Assembly: GCA_902478395.1 (NCBI GenBank)
Contig: CABSKZ010000074.1
Span: 1-10,629, forward strand
Length of the DNA stretch: 10,629 nucleotides
Source: an uncultured Eubacteriales bacterium
GTDB lineage: Bacteria > Bacillota > Clostridia > UBA1381 > UBA9506
Reading direction: 5' to 3'
Shown here one piece after another: positions 8,370 through 10,629 of the stretch. Within the stretch, counting starts at the first letter, position 1; every line of letters begins with the position of its first letter. A program made the position numbers and the translations under genes. The notes under the pieces were generated by a model. It saw nothing but the letters and a program-made list of their open reading frames with translations, was not told where the DNA came from and made no database searches.

Positions 8370-8640
8370 TTACTTACTCTTGAAACCAGTCAGCGGTTGC
8401 ATAAGGTCCAAAGAATTATAAAGCATCGCTTTGACCATACTGTCCTCCCTCACGGATTTCAGCGTGACCGTCAGTGCCTCCGTCTCCGTCTTGGATGCCA
8501 TAGCCACCTGTATCAGCCTGTCATCGTTAAATTCCGCGATCATAAGGACAGCGCTTTCTACGCCGTTTAGCATATCAGCAGATACGGACGCGGTGTATGT
8601 TGTTCCTTCCTGCGTCAATTTAATCGACAGCGGAGTTTCT
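8370..8640 (-). other. Unassigned C-terminal domain of the upstream protein
   Basis: The last roughly 88 residues have alternating beta-type strands (LSIKLTQEG, YTASVSADML, AVLMIAEFNDDRLIQVAM, TLKSV) and end in VKAMLYNSLDLMQPLTGFKSK-like text. It occupies the place where the neighbour has CBM32, linker and SLH anchor. Comparable short C-terminal domains ending in a similar KAMLWDSL..MKPL pattern occur, from memory, in clostridial carbohydrate-active proteins. Its function is unknown to me. Confidence 0.6.
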
Positions 8641-10629
8641 GGTGCTTCCGGCTTTTCTGCAGAGAGCCAGAATTTTTCAAAATTAAGCAGTGAACCTTCC
8701 TGCAGCACTCCCCCACTTGCCTTAAACATGATGCGTACTCGTGTAAGCTTATCCCATACGCCGTCAAAATCACTGTATGGCAGAGAAATGAGATGCCAAT
8801 CTCCTGGCTCGTCGGTCCAGTCAATCAAGAAACCATCTTTATGCTGAATACTGGCTTTGTTGTTTTCATCATAAAATACAAATCCCAAACGCTGGCCGGC
8901 TACCCCTGCCGAATGAATCCAAAAGTTCAAATACTCATATTCAGACACATCGACCGGCTGTTCTTGAGTTGCGGTATAAAACGATGCACCGGACACTCCC
9001 GGCGTCGTCTGCGCGGAAAGAGCATAGAGGTGCTTTTCCTCATAGTCCGGCGTCAGTGATTTGTAAGGCGCGATGGCCTCCTCGCTGTCGTACTGCGACA
9101 AGACAAAATCTTCAGGTACATCCTCCGTCCCTTTTATGGTAAAGGTGTAGGCCACTTTGGCGTACTGCCCATCTTTAGAAATGACCGCCGTCACGGTAAC
9201 AGGCGTGCTGATTGCCGGTCGGGTCACCTTGCCCGTCTCCGAGACGATTGCACTGTCGGTGGAACTCCATTTCACCGTGTATCCGCCATCCAAGGTCTGC
9301 GGCAGGAATAAATCTGTTTTCACTTTGTCAAATGCCCTGTTGCCGTTGAGCACAGCAGTCTCTGTAATCTCCTCCGCAGCGTTTAAAAACTCATAATCCT
9401 TTTCGTGCAGCAACCTGAAATAATCAACGCTGCCACTAGAGCCCGCCGCACCGGGTTGTACGACAAAGTCGAAACCGGCACAGTTCTTTCCTTCCGCATC
9501 TGCGCTCTGGAAATTCATATTTTCGCAAATCCATGTAGCGGTGGATGGGTCGCGCAAATCTACCACCCACACGGATATCTTTTGGGTATCCATATCGACA
9601 ATAAATTTCATTTTAAAGGTTCCGCCTTTGTTCTTGCCGTATTCAGCTGGATCAGTCCCCCGAAACGCCAGATGTTCTCCGCCGCCCTCCGCATTCGTAC
9701 AGTTAACGAGCATCGCACCGTTGTCATATAGGTTGACCGAAAAGATCGGCTCCGCGCTCTGCGTGGAACGCAGACGGACATAAAGGTTGCTGCCCGAATG
9801 GGTGAACTCGAACGAGCCATAGTATTTTCCGGTCATGTACGCGGCAGGGTCCTGGCTGAACAGCTTGGTTATCGTGGCATCCCCGGCGTCATTCTTTTTC
9901 AGACGGGTCAGCACCGCTTGGCTGTGTCTCATGGAGAGAGTCGCAATATTCGTTCCGGTTGGTGAGGTCGTCACGGTGATGCCTTCGCCGGCCAATAAAT
10001 CGTCTGTGGACGCGTAGTTAAAGTGCTCCTCGCCGATATAATTTATCCGCGTACCACGTCCGATCTCTGGAACCAAAAATTCGAATACTTTTTGCGCGTA
10101 TTTTCCGTTCTTTGAGATCATTGCTGTCAGCGTGACCGCTTTTTCCACCTCCGCCGCGGTAACTGTGCCGTTGTCGGATATGACGGCCGAATCGGAGGAT
10201 TCCCACGAAATAACCGTGCTGTTTTCGCCTTCAGCTGGCAGGACAAGGTTCTTTTGGATATCGTCCGCCGCGCTATTCTCGCCGAGTATGTCAGCTGCTT
10301 TCAGCGTTTCCACCGTATTCAACACGTCAAAATCATCCGCTGTGGTGAGCTTAAAATAATCCAAACTACCGCTCGAGCCCTTGTCGCCCTTTTTCAGAAT
10401 GAAATCTAGTCCGGCGCAGTTTTTCCCGTTGGCCTCCGTATTTTGATACGGCTGATCCTTACATACCCATGTTGCCGTTGACGGTTCCCTTAAATCCACT
10501 ATCCAGACGGATATCCTGTTATTATCTGCATCGACCAGAAACTTTACTTGGAAGGTACCATTTTTATTTTTTGCCCAGTCGTTGCCGCGAAATACCGCGT
10601 TTCCCCCGCCCCAATTGACGAACATCGCA
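8370..10629 (-). CDS. Multimodular extracellular glycan-binding-like protein, paralogue of the SLH protein (5' end off window)
   Basis: Open from the right edge to TAA at 8372-8370; 752 residues visible and the start lies outside. Module order: end of A1 (10629-10330), Ig-like (10329-10075), A2 (10046-9400), Ig-like (9399-9135), B (9130-8650), and a C-terminal beta-rich domain (8640-8370). The Ig-like units carry the same WESSD / WSSTD, DNGTV / ETGKV and VTLTA / VTVTA landmarks as the neighbour. The last domain (LSIKLTQEGTTYTASVSA start, DSMVKAMLYNSLDLMQPL near the end) resembles Ig/FnIII-like C-terminal domains of clostridial secreted proteins, but I cannot name it. No SLH, LPXTG or transmembrane tail is present, so retention, if any, must be non-covalent. 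If its N-terminus copies the SLH protein, the start would lie about 140 codons beyond the edge. Modules upstream, possibly catalytic, cannot be excluded. Confidence 0.92.
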   Translation of the reverse strand, partial: AMFVNWGGGNAVFRGNDWAKNKNGTFQVKFLVDADNNRISVWIVDLREPSTATWVCKDQPYQNTEANGKNCAGLDFILKKGDKGSSGSLDYFKLTTADDFDVLNTVETLKAADILGENSAADDIQKNLVLPAEGENSTVISWESSDSAVISDNGTVTAAEVEKAVTLTAMISKNGKYAQKVFEFLVPEIGRGTRINYIGEEHFNYASTDDLLAGEGITVTTSPTGTNIATLSMRHSQAVLTRLKKNDAGDATITKLFSQDPAAYMTGKYYGSFEFTHSGSNLYVRLRSTQSAEPIFSVNLYDNGAMLVNCTNAEGGGEHLAFRGTDPAEYGKNKGGTFKMKFIVDMDTQKISVWVVDLRDPSTATWICENMNFQSADAEGKNCAGFDFVVQPGAAGSSGSVDYFRLLHEKDYEFLNAAEEITETAVLNGNRAFDKVKTDLFLPQTLDGGYTVKWSSTDSAIVSETGKVTRPAISTPVTVTAVISKDGQYAKVAYTFTIKGTEDVPEDFVLSQYDSEEAIAPYKSLTPDYEEKHLYALSAQTTPGVSGASFYTATQEQPVDVSEYEYLNFWIHSAGVAGQRLGFVFYDENNKASIQHKDGFLIDWTDEPGDWHLISLPYSDFDGVWDKLTRVRIMFKASGGVLQEGSLLNFEKFWLSAEKPEAPETPLSIKLTQEGTTYTASVSADMLNGVESAVLMIAEFNDDRLIQVAMASKTETEALTVTLKSVREDSMVKAMLYNSLDLMQPLTGFKSK
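8650..9130 (-). repeat. Galactose-binding-like module B in the upstream protein
   Basis: Shares with 6780-7295 the landmarks DVSEYEYLNFWIHSAG, FLIDWTDEPGDWHLISLPYSDF and NFEKFWLSAEKPE, in the same order and spacing class. The neighbour's cysteine in FDKCW is Phe here, so it is not structural. It follows an Ig-like unit in both proteins. Confidence 0.65.
9400..10046 (-). repeat. Jelly-roll-like module A, copy 2 of the upstream protein
   Basis: Begins INYIGEEHFNYASTDDLLA, then FEFTHSGSNLYVRLRST, an NWGGG-equivalent loop that is longer here (LVNCTNAEGGGEHLAFRG), KGGTFKMKFIVD, ISVWVVDLRDPST and the cysteine pair in CENMNFQ and GKNCAGFDF. The longer loop brings an extra cysteine found in no other copy. 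Confidence 0.85.
10330..10629 (-). repeat. Jelly-roll-like module A, copy 1 of the upstream protein (cut by window edge)
   Basis: Only the second half is visible, from MFVNWGGGNAVFRG through KNKNGTFQVKF, ISVWIVDLREPST, the cysteine pair in CKDQPYQ and GKNCAGLDFIL, to LDYFKL. It aligns without gaps to 7570-7869 of the neighbouring gene, so it is the positional partner of that protein's first A module. Confidence 0.88.
10555..10629 (-). repeat. 75-bp near-identical DNA repeat, copy in upstream gene
   Basis: Partner of 7795-7869 (72 of 75 bases equal). It reaches the right edge of the window, so the full length of the identical tract is unknown. Confidence 0.95.

Noticed and set aside
8431..8847. 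Plus-strand open frame of 138 codons opposite the end of the upstream gene
   Set aside because: Antisense shadow of module B and the C-terminal domain; composition typical of reversed coding sequence and no recognisable protein family.
7258..10359. Several plus-strand frames (7258-7572, 5923-6150, 9157-9396, 10132-10359) that resemble one another
   Set aside because: They look like a small gene family, but each lies opposite an Ig-like repeat. Their similarity is only the mirror of the repeated coding sequence.

Overview
The window comes from a Gram-positive bacterium, most likely a polysaccharide-degrading member of the Bacillota (Clostridia or Paenibacillus-like). Three things point there: three S-layer homology (SLH) repeats close one protein, strong GGAGG-type ribosome binding sites precede the genes, and the Ig-like, CBM-like and lyase modules are of the kind common in such secreted proteins. 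The genus cannot be told from this stretch alone. Base composition looks balanced and uniform, with no sign of an island boundary, insertion sequence, RNA gene or CRISPR array.

All coding sequence is on the minus strand and almost fills the window. In transcription order (right to left): (1) 10629-8370, the C-terminal 752 residues of a modular extracellular protein whose start lies beyond the right edge; (2) 8279-2154, a complete 2041-residue secreted protein with two copies of a jelly-roll-like module (called A here), one galactose-binding-like module (B), two further LamG-like modules (C, D), seven atrophied bacterial Ig-like repeats, an F5/8 type C (CBM32-like) domain, a Gly/Ser linker and three SLH repeats; (3) 2137-1, the N-terminal 712 residues of a secreted heparinase II/III-type polysaccharide lyase that runs off the left edge and carries a CBM96/DNRLRE-like insertion. 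The gaps are 90 bases and 16 bases, with no convincing terminator in either, so the three genes are probably one transcript.

The inferred logic is a cell-surface glycan-handling locus. The SLH protein would display many binding modules on the cell wall. The upstream protein is built from the same module set but has no visible wall anchor. The lyase would cleave a uronic-acid-containing polysaccharide, whose identity is unknown. Proteins 1 and 2 are paralogues that have exchanged modules. A 75-base patch is 96% identical between them inside otherwise diverged DNA, which suggests recent recombination or gene conversion.
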